Positions 1-6,791 of a stretch of DNA of 8,737 nt are shown here, one piece after another. Under the pieces are notes generated by a model that worked only from the letters and a program-made list of their open reading frames with translations, had not been told where the DNA came from and searched no databases. Numbering within the stretch: the first letter of the stretch is position 1; each line of letters begins with the position of its first letter. The stretch covers positions 1 through 8,737 of the forward strand of contig CAMBZY010000108.1 in assembly GCA_945872325.1 (NCBI GenBank). The letters are read 5' to 3'. Both the position numbers and the translations under genes were made by a program. This DNA comes from Candidatus Kuenenia stuttgartensis (GTDB lineage: Bacteria; Planctomycetota; Planctomycetia; Isosphaerales; Isosphaeraceae).

Positions 1-762
1 ATGCTTGGTGATATGGCGATTCTGACGGGTGGGACAGTGGTCAGCGATGACCTTGGTGTCAAACTCGAAAACGTCGATCTGAACCAACTTGGTACAGCCA
101 AGCAGGTGAAGGTCAGCAAGGATTCGACCACGATCATTCAGGGCAGCGGTTCGCGTGAAGAAATTCAGCGCCGGATTGATCAACTTCGTCGCCAGATTGA
201 AGAAACCGAGAGCGAGTACGATCGCGAGAAGTTCCAGGAACGACTTGCCAAGCTCTCAGGTGGTGTGGCCCTGATCAATGTGGGTGCCGCAACTGAAGCC
301 GCGATGAAAGAACTGAAAGCCCGCGTCGAAGACGCCCTTCATGCTACCCGAGCGGCGGCTGAAGAAGGTGTTGTTCCAGGTGGTGGTTCTGCACTTCTGA
401 AGGCGATTCCGACCATTCAGGCTGTCGTGGATTCACTCACAGGTGACGAGCGTATTGGAGCTTCGATCATTCTGCGTGCTGTGGAAGAACCGATTCGCCA
501 CATTGCCTCGAACTCCGGTATCGACGGCGGTGTTGTGGTTGACGAAGTTCGTAACAGCCCAGGCCCGATCGGTTTCAACGCCAATACGGGCGAGTATGTG
601 AACATGCTTGAAGCCGGTATTATCGACCCAACCAAGGTGACCCGTTCTGCTCTTGAGAACGCATCGTCGATTGCCAGCCTGATGCTGACCACGGAAGTCA
701 TGATCACCAATATCAAAGAAGAAGACGAAAAATCACCGAAGGGTGAAGGCGTCGTTCGTTGA
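1..762 (+). CDS. groEL: Chaperonin GroEL, C-terminal part (5' end outside window)
   Basis: GroEL is the 60-kDa chaperonin subunit that forms the ATP-driven double ring in which cytosolic proteins fold, together with GroES. The 253 codons seen match the C-terminal half of the family. They open at the apical-domain segment with LTGGTVVSDDLG, continue through the apical helices (QIEETESEYDREKFQERLAK) and LSGGVALINVGAATE. The intermediate and equatorial domains follow with AAAEEGVVPGGGSALL and the late equatorial segment containing GFNANTGEYVNM. The family is about 540 residues long, so roughly 290 residues lie upstream; the in-frame ATG at position 1 is an internal methionine, not the start. The C-terminus ends charged (EDEKSPKGEGVVR) and lacks the GGM-repeat tail of E. 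coli GroEL. Planctomycetes commonly carry several groEL copies, so this may not be the main chaperonin. A strong terminator follows, separating it from dnaJ. Confidence 0.96.
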   Translation: MLGDMAILTGGTVVSDDLGVKLENVDLNQLGTAKQVKVSKDSTTIIQGSGSREEIQRRIDQLRRQIEETESEYDREKFQERLAKLSGGVALINVGAATEAAMKELKARVEDALHATRAAAEEGVVPGGGSALLKAIPTIQAVVDSLTGDERIGASIILRAVEEPIRHIASNSGIDGGVVVDEVRNSPGPIGFNANTGEYVNMLEAGIIDPTKVTRSALENASSIASLMLTTEVMITNIKEEDEKSPKGEGVVR

Positions 763-780
763 TCATTTGTCTGATCTGAT

Positions 781-800
781 CCTGTGATTACTATCACGGG
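781..800 (+). other. Hairpin between groEL stop and terminator
   Basis: An 8-bp stem (CCTGTGAT with ATCACGGG, including one T-G pair) closes a TACT tetraloop. It begins 18 bases after the groEL stop and sits 10 bases before the intrinsic terminator. No T-tract follows it, so it is unlikely to terminate alone. It could protect the groEL mRNA 3' end or assist the terminator. The structure is read directly from the sequence; the role is inference. Confidence 0.4.
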
Positions 801-810
801 ACGAAATTTC

Positions 811-844
811 GGGGAAGGTCGTTCACGCGGCCTTCCCCTTTTTT
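811..844 (+). terminator. Intrinsic terminator of groEL
   Basis: The arms GGGGAAGG and CCTTCCCC pair perfectly (811-818 with 831-838). The stem extends inward through T-G, C-G, G-C and T-G pairs to a TCAC loop. Six T residues follow immediately (839-844). This is a textbook Rho-independent terminator and places groEL in a separate transcription unit from dnaJ. Confidence 0.88.
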
Positions 845-961
845 GCTATTATAGATTGCGTCAGTTTTCAGGTATTGCTGGTATTGGATCAACGGGCGGT
901 CCACTGAGACCTAATAGTACCATTCACCCGCTTTATCTATAGCGGACTAACAGGGCGGACG

Positions 962-2116
962 ATGGCCACGAAACGCGATTACTATGAAGTCCTTGGCATC
1001 CGTCGCGAAGCCACTGTGGATGATATCAAGAAGTCATATCGCCAATTGGCGATGAAAAATCACCCGGATCGAAACCCCGGCGATGCTGAAGCCGAGATGC
1101 GTTTCAAAGAGGCTGCCGAAGCTTACGAAATCCTGTCAGATGAAGGCACCCGCCAGCGATACGATCGCTATGGCCATGCCGGCCTTCAAGGTGCAGCTGG
1201 TGGCCACGACTTCAAATCGCCTGACGACATCATGTCGGCCTTTGGCGAGATCTTCCAAAACGCCTTTTTTGGCGACATGTTTGGCCAACGCCGTCGTGGT
1301 CCCAAGCCTGGCGCCGATTTGGCCATCAAGCTCGAAATTGATCTTCTGGAAGCGGCCAAGGGCGTGACCAAAACGCTCACCATGAATCGTGGTGAACCGT
1401 GTCGTTCATGCAACGGTTCCGGAGCCCGAAAAGGAACGGTTGCAACCACTTGCACATATTGCGGTGGTCAGGGCCAGGTGATTCAGTCCCGTGGCTTTTT
1501 CCAAGTGGCCACCACCTGTCCAGCCTGTGGTGGGGAGGGGATGCGCATCTCCGACCCTTGCCCCGATTGTCGAGGGACAGGCCGGACTCAGGAAAATGTT
1601 CGTCTCGATGTGGAAGTTCCACCGGGTGTGGATACTGGGATCTGGCTTCAGATTCGGAATCAGGGCGAACTGGGCGATCCGGGTGCTCCGCGTGGCAATT
1701 TGAGGATCCAGATCCATGTCAGGCCTCACGAAGTATTTGAGAGACGCGGTAACGACATTGTCTGCCAGTTCCCGATCCACTTCTCTCAGGCTGCACTTGG
1801 GGCTGAGATTGAGGTCCCCACACTTGATGGTCGCGAACGGCTGACGATTCCTCGCGGGACTCAAAGTGGCGAAGTTTTCCGGATGCGTGGTAAAGGGATA
1901 CCTGATGTGAATGGTCGTGGTCGTGGCGATGAGTTGATTGAGGTGGTTGTGGAGACTCCTCGTCATCTTTCGCAGCGTCAGGAACAGTTGTTGAGAGAGT
2001 TGGCTGGGTTGGATCACGAGTCGGTCATGCCTCGTCAGAAGAGTTTCTTTGAAAAGCTGCGGGGATACTTCACGGAATCCGACAACGCGGCCACTCGTTC
2101 TGAAGATCAAAACTGA
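962..2116 (+). CDS. dnaJ: Chaperone DnaJ (Hsp40, type I)
   Basis: DnaJ binds unfolded clients in the cytosol, delivers them to DnaK and stimulates DnaK ATP hydrolysis. The 384-residue protein has full type I architecture. An N-terminal J domain (about residues 5-72) carries the HPD motif at H34-P35-D36. A short linker follows that is Phe-rich but poor in Gly (SAFGEIFQNAFFGDMFG). The cysteine-rich domain has four CxxCxGxG zinc motifs (C147/C150, C164/C167, C186/C189, C200/C203). Two beta-sandwich client-binding domains and the C-terminal dimerisation region complete it. The length is typical (370-390). The ATG at 962 is preceded by a moderate AGGGCGG site; no clear heat-shock promoter or CIRCE element was recognised in 845-961. 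The gene touches grpE and heads an operon with grpE, an FmdB-type gene and yacG. The short, Gly-poor G/F region is mildly unusual. Confidence 0.97.
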   Translation: MATKRDYYEVLGIRREATVDDIKKSYRQLAMKNHPDRNPGDAEAEMRFKEAAEAYEILSDEGTRQRYDRYGHAGLQGAAGGHDFKSPDDIMSAFGEIFQNAFFGDMFGQRRRGPKPGADLAIKLEIDLLEAAKGVTKTLTMNRGEPCRSCNGSGARKGTVATTCTYCGGQGQVIQSRGFFQVATTCPACGGEGMRISDPCPDCRGTGRTQENVRLDVEVPPGVDTGIWLQIRNQGELGDPGAPRGNLRIQIHVRPHEVFERRGNDIVCQFPIHFSQAALGAEIEVPTLDGRERLTIPRGTQSGEVFRMRGKGIPDVNGRGRGDELIEVVVETPRHLSQRQEQLLRELAGLDHESVMPRQKSFFEKLRGYFTESDNAATRSEDQN

Positions 2117-2164
2117 TGTCACGATGGCCAAACCGATTTCGCCGACCGTCAAAACCTTCTGAAG

Positions 2165-2169
2165 AGAGG
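2165..2169 (+). promoter_or_regulatory. Ribosome-binding site deciding the grpE start
   Basis: AGAGG at 2165-2169 (within GAAGAGAGG) sits six bases before the ATG at 2176. The alternative ATG at 2116 is preceded by GAAGATCAAAACTG, which has no comparable site. This favours the shorter GrpE; translational coupling to the dnaJ stop could still use the earlier ATG. Confidence 0.6.
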
Positions 2170-2175
2170 TCCAAA

Positions 2176-2691
2176 ATGCAAGCTGATGAGAACTACGAAG
2201 AGACGAACCTGGAATCAGGGTTTGAACAGGCCGACGACGCTCTGGCCACAGTCACGCGAGAACGCGATGAGCTGAAGGATCAGATCCTGCGAGTTCAGGC
2301 CGAGTTTCAAAACGCCCTTCGCCGTGAGCGTTCGATGATCGACGTTCGCAAGGCTGAGGCTGTTGGGGCTGTAGCCCGCGATGTTCTGGATGTGATGGAT
2401 AATTTCGACAGGGCTCTGGAATCGGCTCGCAGCGGTGGCCCTGGATCAGCCAGTATTGTGTCGGGTCTGGAGTTGGTTCACAAGCAGCTCCTGCTTGCCT
2501 TTGCGAAGCATAAAGTGGTTCCAATCGAGTCTCAGGATCTGCCGTTTAACCCTGATGAACACGAAGCCGTGATGCAGAGGCCTAGTTCTGACCATCCCGA
2601 TGGCACAGTGATCCAGGTTCTTGCCCAGGGCTATAAGCTTGGCGACCGTGTCCTTCGGCCTTCAAAAGTGGTCGTTTCCATAGCGGACTAA
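2176..2691 (+). CDS. grpE: Nucleotide-exchange factor GrpE
   Basis: GrpE is the dimeric exchange factor that releases ADP from DnaK and so completes the DnaK-DnaJ cycle. With this start the protein has 171 residues. It has an acidic, disordered N-terminus, then a long helix/coiled coil (about 16-60, TRERDELKDQILRVQAEFQN), the helix-bundle segment containing NFDRAL, and a C-terminal beta wing. The GrpE family signature is present from FNPDEHEAV (about 124) to GYKLGDRVLRPSKVVV (about 152-167). I chose the ATG at 2176 because GAGAGG lies six bases upstream. An in-frame ATG at 2116 would add 20 residues (MSRWPNRFRRPSK...) and overlap the dnaJ stop by one base (TGATG), but it has a poor ribosome site. 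Either start is possible; the identity is secure. Confidence 0.94.
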   Translation: MQADENYEETNLESGFEQADDALATVTRERDELKDQILRVQAEFQNALRRERSMIDVRKAEAVGAVARDVLDVMDNFDRALESARSGGPGSASIVSGLELVHKQLLLAFAKHKVVPIESQDLPFNPDEHEAVMQRPSSDHPDGTVIQVLAQGYKLGDRVLRPSKVVVSIAD

Positions 2692-2733
2692 TTGGCACCT
2701 GAAGCGAATCCATGGAAGAGGCTCTGAGACACA

Positions 2734-3036
2734 ATGCCAACATACGACTATATTTGCGACGGTTGTGGACACGAGTTTGAGGCCTTTGAATCGATCAAGG
2801 CTGACCCTCAGAAGCATTGCGCCAAGTGCGAGACGGATCAGCTGAGGCGTAAGATCGGTGGAGGTGGAGCGATCCTGTTCAAGGGCAGCGGCTTCTATAT
2901 CACCGACTATCGGTCTGACTCATATAACAAGGCGGCCAAGGCGGACAGCGCGTCATCGTCTCCACCTCCAGCATCTACCCCTCCAGCGAGCGGCGGTTCG
3001 TCGTCTTCATCTTCGGGCGGGTCGGGCAAATCATGA
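2734..3036 (+). CDS. FmdB-type zinc-ribbon protein
   Basis: This is a small cytosolic protein of the FmdB/CxxC_CxxC_SSSS regulatory family. Members are widespread but their exact function is not established; the family name comes from a putative regulator of formamidase. The N-terminal half (1-60) has the family pattern: MPTYDYICDGCGHEFE start, zinc-ribbon cysteines C8/C11 and C29/C32, then a glycine-rich stretch and the conserved FKGSGFYITDYRSD. The C-terminal 30 residues are a Ser/Pro/Gly low-complexity tail, also typical. A purine-rich GGAAGAGG lies rather far (12 bases) from the ATG. The stop codon overlaps the yacG start (ATGA), so the two are very probably translated together. Its place behind grpE suggests co-expression with the Hsp70 co-chaperones; a functional link is unproven. 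Confidence 0.88.
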   Translation: MPTYDYICDGCGHEFEAFESIKADPQKHCAKCETDQLRRKIGGGGAILFKGSGFYITDYRSDSYNKAAKADSASSSPPPASTPPASGGSSSSSSGGSGKS

Positions 3037-3260
3037 GTATGCAAACGATCAAGTGCCCGATTTGCAAGAAGCAGATCCAGTTCGAGCAGTTGAGCGATCA
3101 GCCAGCGTTTCCGTTTTGTTCGGACCGCTGCAAGCTGATCGACCTCGGCCGCTGGATCGACGGCGACTATAAAATCTCCCGAGAGCTGAACGACGACGAG
3201 CTTGATCAATTCGAAGAATTGATCGAGGAAAAGGCCCGAGAGCTTGGTCTGGACGAATAG
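3033..3260 (+). CDS. yacG: YacG-family zinc protein (DNA gyrase inhibitor family)
   Basis: YacG in E. coli is a small zinc protein that binds GyrB and inhibits gyrase. This 75-residue homologue has the whole family pattern: CPIC near the N-terminus (C8, C11), then FPFCSDRCKLIDLGRW with C29 and C33, followed by YKI and an acidic helical tail (ELNDDELDQFEELIEEKA). The four cysteines form the CxxC/CxxxC zinc site. The length is normal (about 60-75). The ATG overlaps the TGA of the upstream FmdB-type gene by four bases, so translational coupling is likely. It is the last gene of the dnaJ operon. The gyrase-inhibitory role is inferred from the family and may not hold in this lineage. Confidence 0.9.
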   Translation: MSMQTIKCPICKKQIQFEQLSDQPAFPFCSDRCKLIDLGRWIDGDYKISRELNDDELDQFEELIEEKARELGLDE

Positions 3261-3314
3261 TCTTAGAGGTCCACTCACCACGTCCAAATGCATTTCCTCT
3301 AATCCTGCGACAAA

Positions 3315-3348
3315 TTGTCACAAGACAAGTGGAAATTCTTGGTTTTTT
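3315..3348 (+). terminator. Weak terminator-like region after yacG
   Basis: TTGTC (3315-3319) pairs with GACAA (3324-3328) around an ACAA loop. The overlapping CAAG (3326-3329) could instead pair with CTTG (3338-3341) directly before a run of six T (3343-3348). Stems are only 4-5 bp, so this is a weak candidate for ending the dnaJ-grpE-yacG transcript before the convergent oxidase gene. No clear terminator for the oxidase was found in the opposite direction. Confidence 0.25.
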
Positions 3349-3365
3349 GATCTGCGATCAGGATA

Positions 3366-6176
3366 TCAAGGCAGTTTTACGCTGAAAGAACTGCCGAAAA
3401 GGTCGCCCGGGTCAACTTGTTTTTTTAATTTCTGAAGACGTTTGTATTTGTCCATGTCGTCGTAATAGCAATCCCTGACTTTCTCGTCATTCATATCTGT
3501 TGACCCGAATGAGCCCCAAAAGAGCTTCTGCTCTTGATCCTGGCTGTACTCGGTATGAATGATTTGCTGCATTTCTAGCTGTAGAGCCGTTGCCACATCT
3601 TCATAACCGTCTTTATAAAAGAGGTCGAACATCAGGCAGAAGACGAAATCCCGGCGAGGGATCGAAGTCTCTTTCCACCGTTCCATATCGTTCAGCTTGC
3701 CAGTGCCGATGATCATTTCAAAGACAAGATAAATACCATCCTGGTTTAAGACTTTGTCGACCAGATCGACAAACTTTTGAATGAACGCCGTTGTCAGAGA
3801 TTTGGTCGTACAATTGAGGCGTTTCTTGTAAGGATAATCAAACTCTCGACCTGTGCTTGTTGTCGCTGGATAATCCCGCACCAAAGACTGGGAAATCGTT
3901 GAAAGTGTATGTTTGCCCTGACTGGTGTACTTCAGAAATGGAAGATAGATCCCATCGCCTTGATCCGAAGCCTGAATGACATCATCGAGCGCACTTCCGT
4001 CCGCCGGCCTTCCCAATCGATTTGTCTCCGATTGGACCAGATCGATCACGAGGATCGGATAAATTAAGATTGAGGATCTCGACTCAAGGGCGATTGTAAA
4101 ATCGATGCCTTGGGCCAGTGTCCCTTTCTCGACCGCTTTCGTCCAGTTTTGTGTCACATTCATCATGGTCCGGAAAAATGTTTTGTCATATTTACGACGT
4201 GCTGTATAGCTGAACGACGACTTGTAATCGTCGTCCTTAAGGCATTCAAACACATAGCTTATGACGATACCGAATGAGCCGGCATTGCCACCCAGCACGC
4301 CCCAGAAAAGTAATTCATCGGCGGTTTTTGGTGTGCCTTTGGGCCGATTCAGGGTGCGCACACTCCCATCGGCCAGTACAATCGTAAAGGCCTTCACATA
4401 ATCCAATGTCAGGCCAAAGCATCGAAACAAGTGCCCGAAGCCGCCCGTTTGTGCATGGCCACCCACGCATACCATCGGGCATTCGCCGTGCGGTATTGTA
4501 ATTCCTTTTTCTTTGAAATATGCCGCCAATTGAGTGAGCCGGACACCTGGACCCACCTCGATGATATTTTCTGAGATGGGCCGGAATTGCTTGAAGTTAT
4601 CCCCATCCATCGAGAGTACAATCGTCGATTGATCGCCTGATGACATTCCGCTGTATTGATGACCGCCACTTCGTCCGACAATGCGCTTGTGATTGGCCTG
4701 GGCATACCGGATGGCCGCCTGAATGTCCGGAATATCTGTCGGGCAAGCCACCATGAACGGAGTTGTATTGGCTTTGGGAAAGGACGATGTGGCATATTGG
4801 CTGGATCGGGCCAAATAGCTTCTGCCGTCATCAGGGATGTAAATATCTCCCTTGAAATCTGGAATGCGTGGTTTGGTTTTTGAGAAAAAATCCAACAGAT
4901 TCAGCAGATAGCGGACCACGGACCTAGGCGAGGGCATGGACATCAGCGAGACCATCGGCATCATCGCTGCCTCAGGTGCCGTCCAATCTCCCGGGACCCG
5001 GCGCCTGTACTCTTTTCCACTAAGCGATAAAAGCCCGTCGCTGTTGATTCGAAGTCGCTTTGCAAGTCGAAGGCCCTTCTGGAGTTTCCCTGTCTGGTCG
5101 TCACTGAAAGCCAGTCCTCGATCAATCTCTTCAATCGCTGAGTCAAGGTATTCTGCCTGATCCTCATTCTCTAAAACCGTTAGAGGGTCCCTGATCGTCT
5201 CAATTTCCGGATCCTCAGGAATGCCCAGGCCAACGGCCATGATGTTCTTCATAACATCAGCCCCACGGTACACTTTAAATTCGACAGCTTTATCCGCAGC
5301 GTATTCGGGTGGCAAATTTGCCAGGGCCGCTTTGACAAGCTTCTCCAAAATCGCCTGATCCTCAATCAAACCACCAGCAGCCGTGATTCGAACCATCGGA
5401 ATGTCGTGGCGTCCTGAGAATGCGTCCAGTACAAGGTCTGTCTTTTGAGAAACCATCTGATTTAGAAACAATTCTTTGACGAATCCGCCAAACGGAGCTT
5501 TCCCTGGATAAACAAAAGAAGTTCGGCACATCCATAAATCGTTAGCTGGAGAAGCCTTGAATGTGATTTCCGTAATCACGGTCTTTTGTTCTTGGGCCCA
5601 TTGCAGGGCATCGGAGCCCATGCGTGTCATCGGCTTGCCATCCGGTGAGACCACTCTGAGTGAAATCACATGGCTGGATAATGTCCCCAGAGTACGCTTC
5701 AGACATGAAGGCGTGACTCGCATCAGCCCTGGGGTCATCTCAACCAGCGATGGAGTATCTCTCATCAAGTTGGAAACGATACTTTGCTCCGGGTTGTCGC
5801 CCAGGGGCAGGGCAAGTTGATGATCCGCAAGGCTTTTGGCCAGATCTCCAATACTGACACCCGCTTCGGCCTTCACCACATTCTGATGGATTTTAATTTT
5901 CTTCAACTGGCTAAGATTGATCACAATACGGCTATCAGCCCCAACCACATCATTTTTGGCGGCCGCCTGGAGGCTACTTTTAAACGCAAGGCTCTCGTTT
6001 TGCGAAAGCTCAACCGCCTTGGCGACATTCGCCCTGGTTTTCGGGAGCCAAACTGCGATCGGGCTGACAATTCCTGACACGGAATTCACAGGAGCCATCG
6101 ACGGCTTCATCAATAGGTTTTGAAGATGGATCGCCTGTTGTCTTGAAAGTTTAATCGTGGACTTTTTCTTCGCCAT
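3366..6176 (-). CDS. Large FAD-linked oxidase, BBE-like, with a degenerate N-terminal FAD domain
   Basis: This is a 936-residue flavoprotein oxidase of the VAO/PCMH superfamily; its substrate is unknown. The C-terminal half (about 470-936) is a complete berberine-bridge-enzyme-like oxidase. GRSGGHQYSG supplies the His (H506) and HGECPMVCVGGH the Cys (C566) that in this family bind FAD at 8-alpha and C6 together. TGGFG (577-581) and LGGNAGSFGIV (628-638) are FAD contacts, and DPGDLFGSSFS (922-932) is the BBE tail. Residues about 38-208 resemble another FAD-domain fold (VWLPKTRANVAKAV, VINLSQL, VVKAEAGVSIGDLAKSL, VISLRVVSPDGKPM, ITEITFK) but lack GGH and the glycine-rich TGGG loop. Ordinary BBE-like enzymes have about 450-550 residues, so this looks like a tandem duplication or fusion with one dead copy. 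No signal peptide or membrane segment is seen, so it is probably cytosolic. A sampled line was about 43% GC against 52-53% for groEL/dnaJ. Ribosome site weak; own promoter-like sequence upstream. Confidence 0.85.
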   Translation of the reverse strand: MAKKKSTIKLSRQQAIHLQNLLMKPSMAPVNSVSGIVSPIAVWLPKTRANVAKAVELSQNESLAFKSSLQAAAKNDVVGADSRIVINLSQLKKIKIHQNVVKAEAGVSIGDLAKSLADHQLALPLGDNPEQSIVSNLMRDTPSLVEMTPGLMRVTPSCLKRTLGTLSSHVISLRVVSPDGKPMTRMGSDALQWAQEQKTVITEITFKASPANDLWMCRTSFVYPGKAPFGGFVKELFLNQMVSQKTDLVLDAFSGRHDIPMVRITAAGGLIEDQAILEKLVKAALANLPPEYAADKAVEFKVYRGADVMKNIMAVGLGIPEDPEIETIRDPLTVLENEDQAEYLDSAIEEIDRGLAFSDDQTGKLQKGLRLAKRLRINSDGLLSLSGKEYRRRVPGDWTAPEAAMMPMVSLMSMPSPRSVVRYLLNLLDFFSKTKPRIPDFKGDIYIPDDGRSYLARSSQYATSSFPKANTTPFMVACPTDIPDIQAAIRYAQANHKRIVGRSGGHQYSGMSSGDQSTIVLSMDGDNFKQFRPISENIIEVGPGVRLTQLAAYFKEKGITIPHGECPMVCVGGHAQTGGFGHLFRCFGLTLDYVKAFTIVLADGSVRTLNRPKGTPKTADELLFWGVLGGNAGSFGIVISYVFECLKDDDYKSSFSYTARRKYDKTFFRTMMNVTQNWTKAVEKGTLAQGIDFTIALESRSSILIYPILVIDLVQSETNRLGRPADGSALDDVIQASDQGDGIYLPFLKYTSQGKHTLSTISQSLVRDYPATTSTGREFDYPYKKRLNCTTKSLTTAFIQKFVDLVDKVLNQDGIYLVFEMIIGTGKLNDMERWKETSIPRRDFVFCLMFDLFYKDGYEDVATALQLEMQQIIHTEYSQDQEQKLFWGSFGSTDMNDEKVRDCYYDDMDKYKRLQKLKKQVDPGDLFGSSFSVKLP

Positions 6177-6207
6177 TGGAACCAGGCCTTTTTTTCTTAG
6201 GAATACT

Positions 6208-6245
6208 AACAGATTTTCGATCTTGCGATCTGTTTTTTAAACAGA
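6208..6245 (-). promoter_or_regulatory. Leader with mutually exclusive hairpins upstream of the oxidase
   Basis: Three complementary tracts lie 32-69 bases before the oxidase start. TCTGTTT at 6229-6235 pairs perfectly with AAACAGA at 6239-6245 (3-nt loop). The overlapping ATCTGTT at 6228-6234 pairs perfectly with AACAGAT at 6208-6214 (13-nt loop). Only one hairpin can form at a time. Both lie downstream of the predicted start of transcription on the minus strand, like an attenuator. Read on the plus strand, the 6208-6234 hairpin is followed by T6 (6233-6238) and would act as a terminator for rightward transcripts. The pairing is seen; regulation is inference. Confidence 0.4.
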
Positions 6246-6265
6246 AACCTCTTTGGGAAGTAAAT

Positions 6266-6294
6266 CAAATATACCTCATGGCTTCAATTGTCAA
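6266..6294 (-). promoter_or_regulatory. Sigma70-like promoter of the oxidase gene
   Basis: On the minus strand a perfect TTGACA (complement of 6289-6294) is followed by an AT-rich -10 region. The candidates are TATTTG with a 17-bp spacer, ATATTT with 16, or TATATT with 15 (within 6266-6273). Transcription would begin near 6258 and give a leader of about 80 bases. The -10 match is imperfect. Confidence 0.45.
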
Positions 6295-6415
6295 GTCTGA
6301 GGATTTAATTTATTTTCATATCGATTTTTATTCTCCAAAACCCCTTTTGATCATAATGCAACCCAGATTGCTCAGTGTGCGCAGTCGGCAGTTCTCGATC
6401 AGGAACAGGCGAGAA

Positions 6416-6438
6416 ATCACGTCCGGTTTTGGCGTGAT
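6416..6438 (+). repeat. Inverted repeat (hairpin)
   Basis: ATCACG (6416-6421) and CGTGAT (6433-6438) pair perfectly, and CC/GG just inside extends the stem with a one-base bulge. No T-tract follows. It is the first of a series of hairpins in the non-coding gap and may belong to the larger element to its right. Confidence 0.45.
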
Positions 6439-6571
6439 GGGGTTCTAGCGGAGACATTTATTAATAGGTATGTCCGAAGGGCATCAACATCTATACCCAG
6501 ACGCTCTCCCTTGCCAAGCCGTCTTTCGGTTGGTTTTTCGCGAACTGTGGCCAAGCACTCTGCGGCTGTTG

Positions 6572-6592
6572 TCTAGCCGCCCGGCGGCTAGA
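6572..6592. repeat. Perfect palindrome with 10-bp arms
   Basis: TCTAGCCGCC and GGCGGCTAGA flank a single central C. The arms can also pair elsewhere: AGCCGC (6575-6580) with GCGGCT (6562-6567), and CGGCTAGATT (6585-6594) with AATCTAGCCG (6626-6635). Alternative folds are therefore possible. It forms the tip of helix A in the candidate structured element. Confidence 0.75.
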
Positions 6593-6610
6593 TTCAAACC
6601 AAGAAACCGA

Positions 6611-6622
6611 AGGCGATCGCCT
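6611..6622. repeat. 12-bp palindrome with HIP1-like core
   Basis: AGGCGATCGCCT is a perfect palindrome. It contains GGCGATCGCC, the same core as the cyanobacterial highly iterated palindrome HIP1. I saw no second copy in the window, so this is not evidence of HIP1-type iteration. Its left end overlaps the closing arm of helix A. Confidence 0.6.
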
Positions 6623-6724
6623 CTTAATCTAGCCGGTCTTGGCGCTAGCCCCGGTTCATTGGTTTTAAAAACGGGAAGTTATTTTCGGCCTGAACCTAAG
6701 CACCAACGGTCCGGCCCATACCAG

Positions 6725-6743
6725 CCAAGGCCAGCGGCCTTGG
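6725..6743. repeat. Perfect 8-bp hairpin inside helix B
   Basis: CCAAGGCC (6725-6732) and GGCCTTGG (6736-6743) pair perfectly around an AGC loop, and G6724-T6744 adds a wobble pair. It starts two to three bases after helix B opens, as a junction hairpin would. Confidence 0.75.
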
Positions 6744-6791
6744 TCTTGAGGACGATGGTAAAGAGATTGCTTCTGATTGGCTTTCGCGTAC

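Noticed and set aside
1406..2152. 248-codon open frame on the minus strand opposite dnaJ
   Set aside because: It is antisense to a certain gene, has no family features, and is the usual mirror frame of a codon-biased gene. The other long frames inside groEL, dnaJ, grpE and the phosphatase fusion were rejected for the same reason.
3263..3302. TTAGAGG/CCTCTAA inverted repeat after yacG as a terminator
   Set aside because: The 7-bp arms are separated by 26 bases and no T-tract follows, so it is a poor terminator and may be chance.
6612..6621. HIP1 octamer as a sign of cyanobacterial origin
   Set aside because: Only one copy was seen, and the neighbouring genes do not look cyanobacterial; it is better explained as a palindrome within the local repeat structure.
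6703..6760. Resemblance to SRP RNA (GGTCCGG ... CAGCCAAGGC)
   Set aside because: The GGAA-loop core and symmetric internal loop of SRP RNA are missing, and GGTCCGG pairs with a segment 100 bases away instead.
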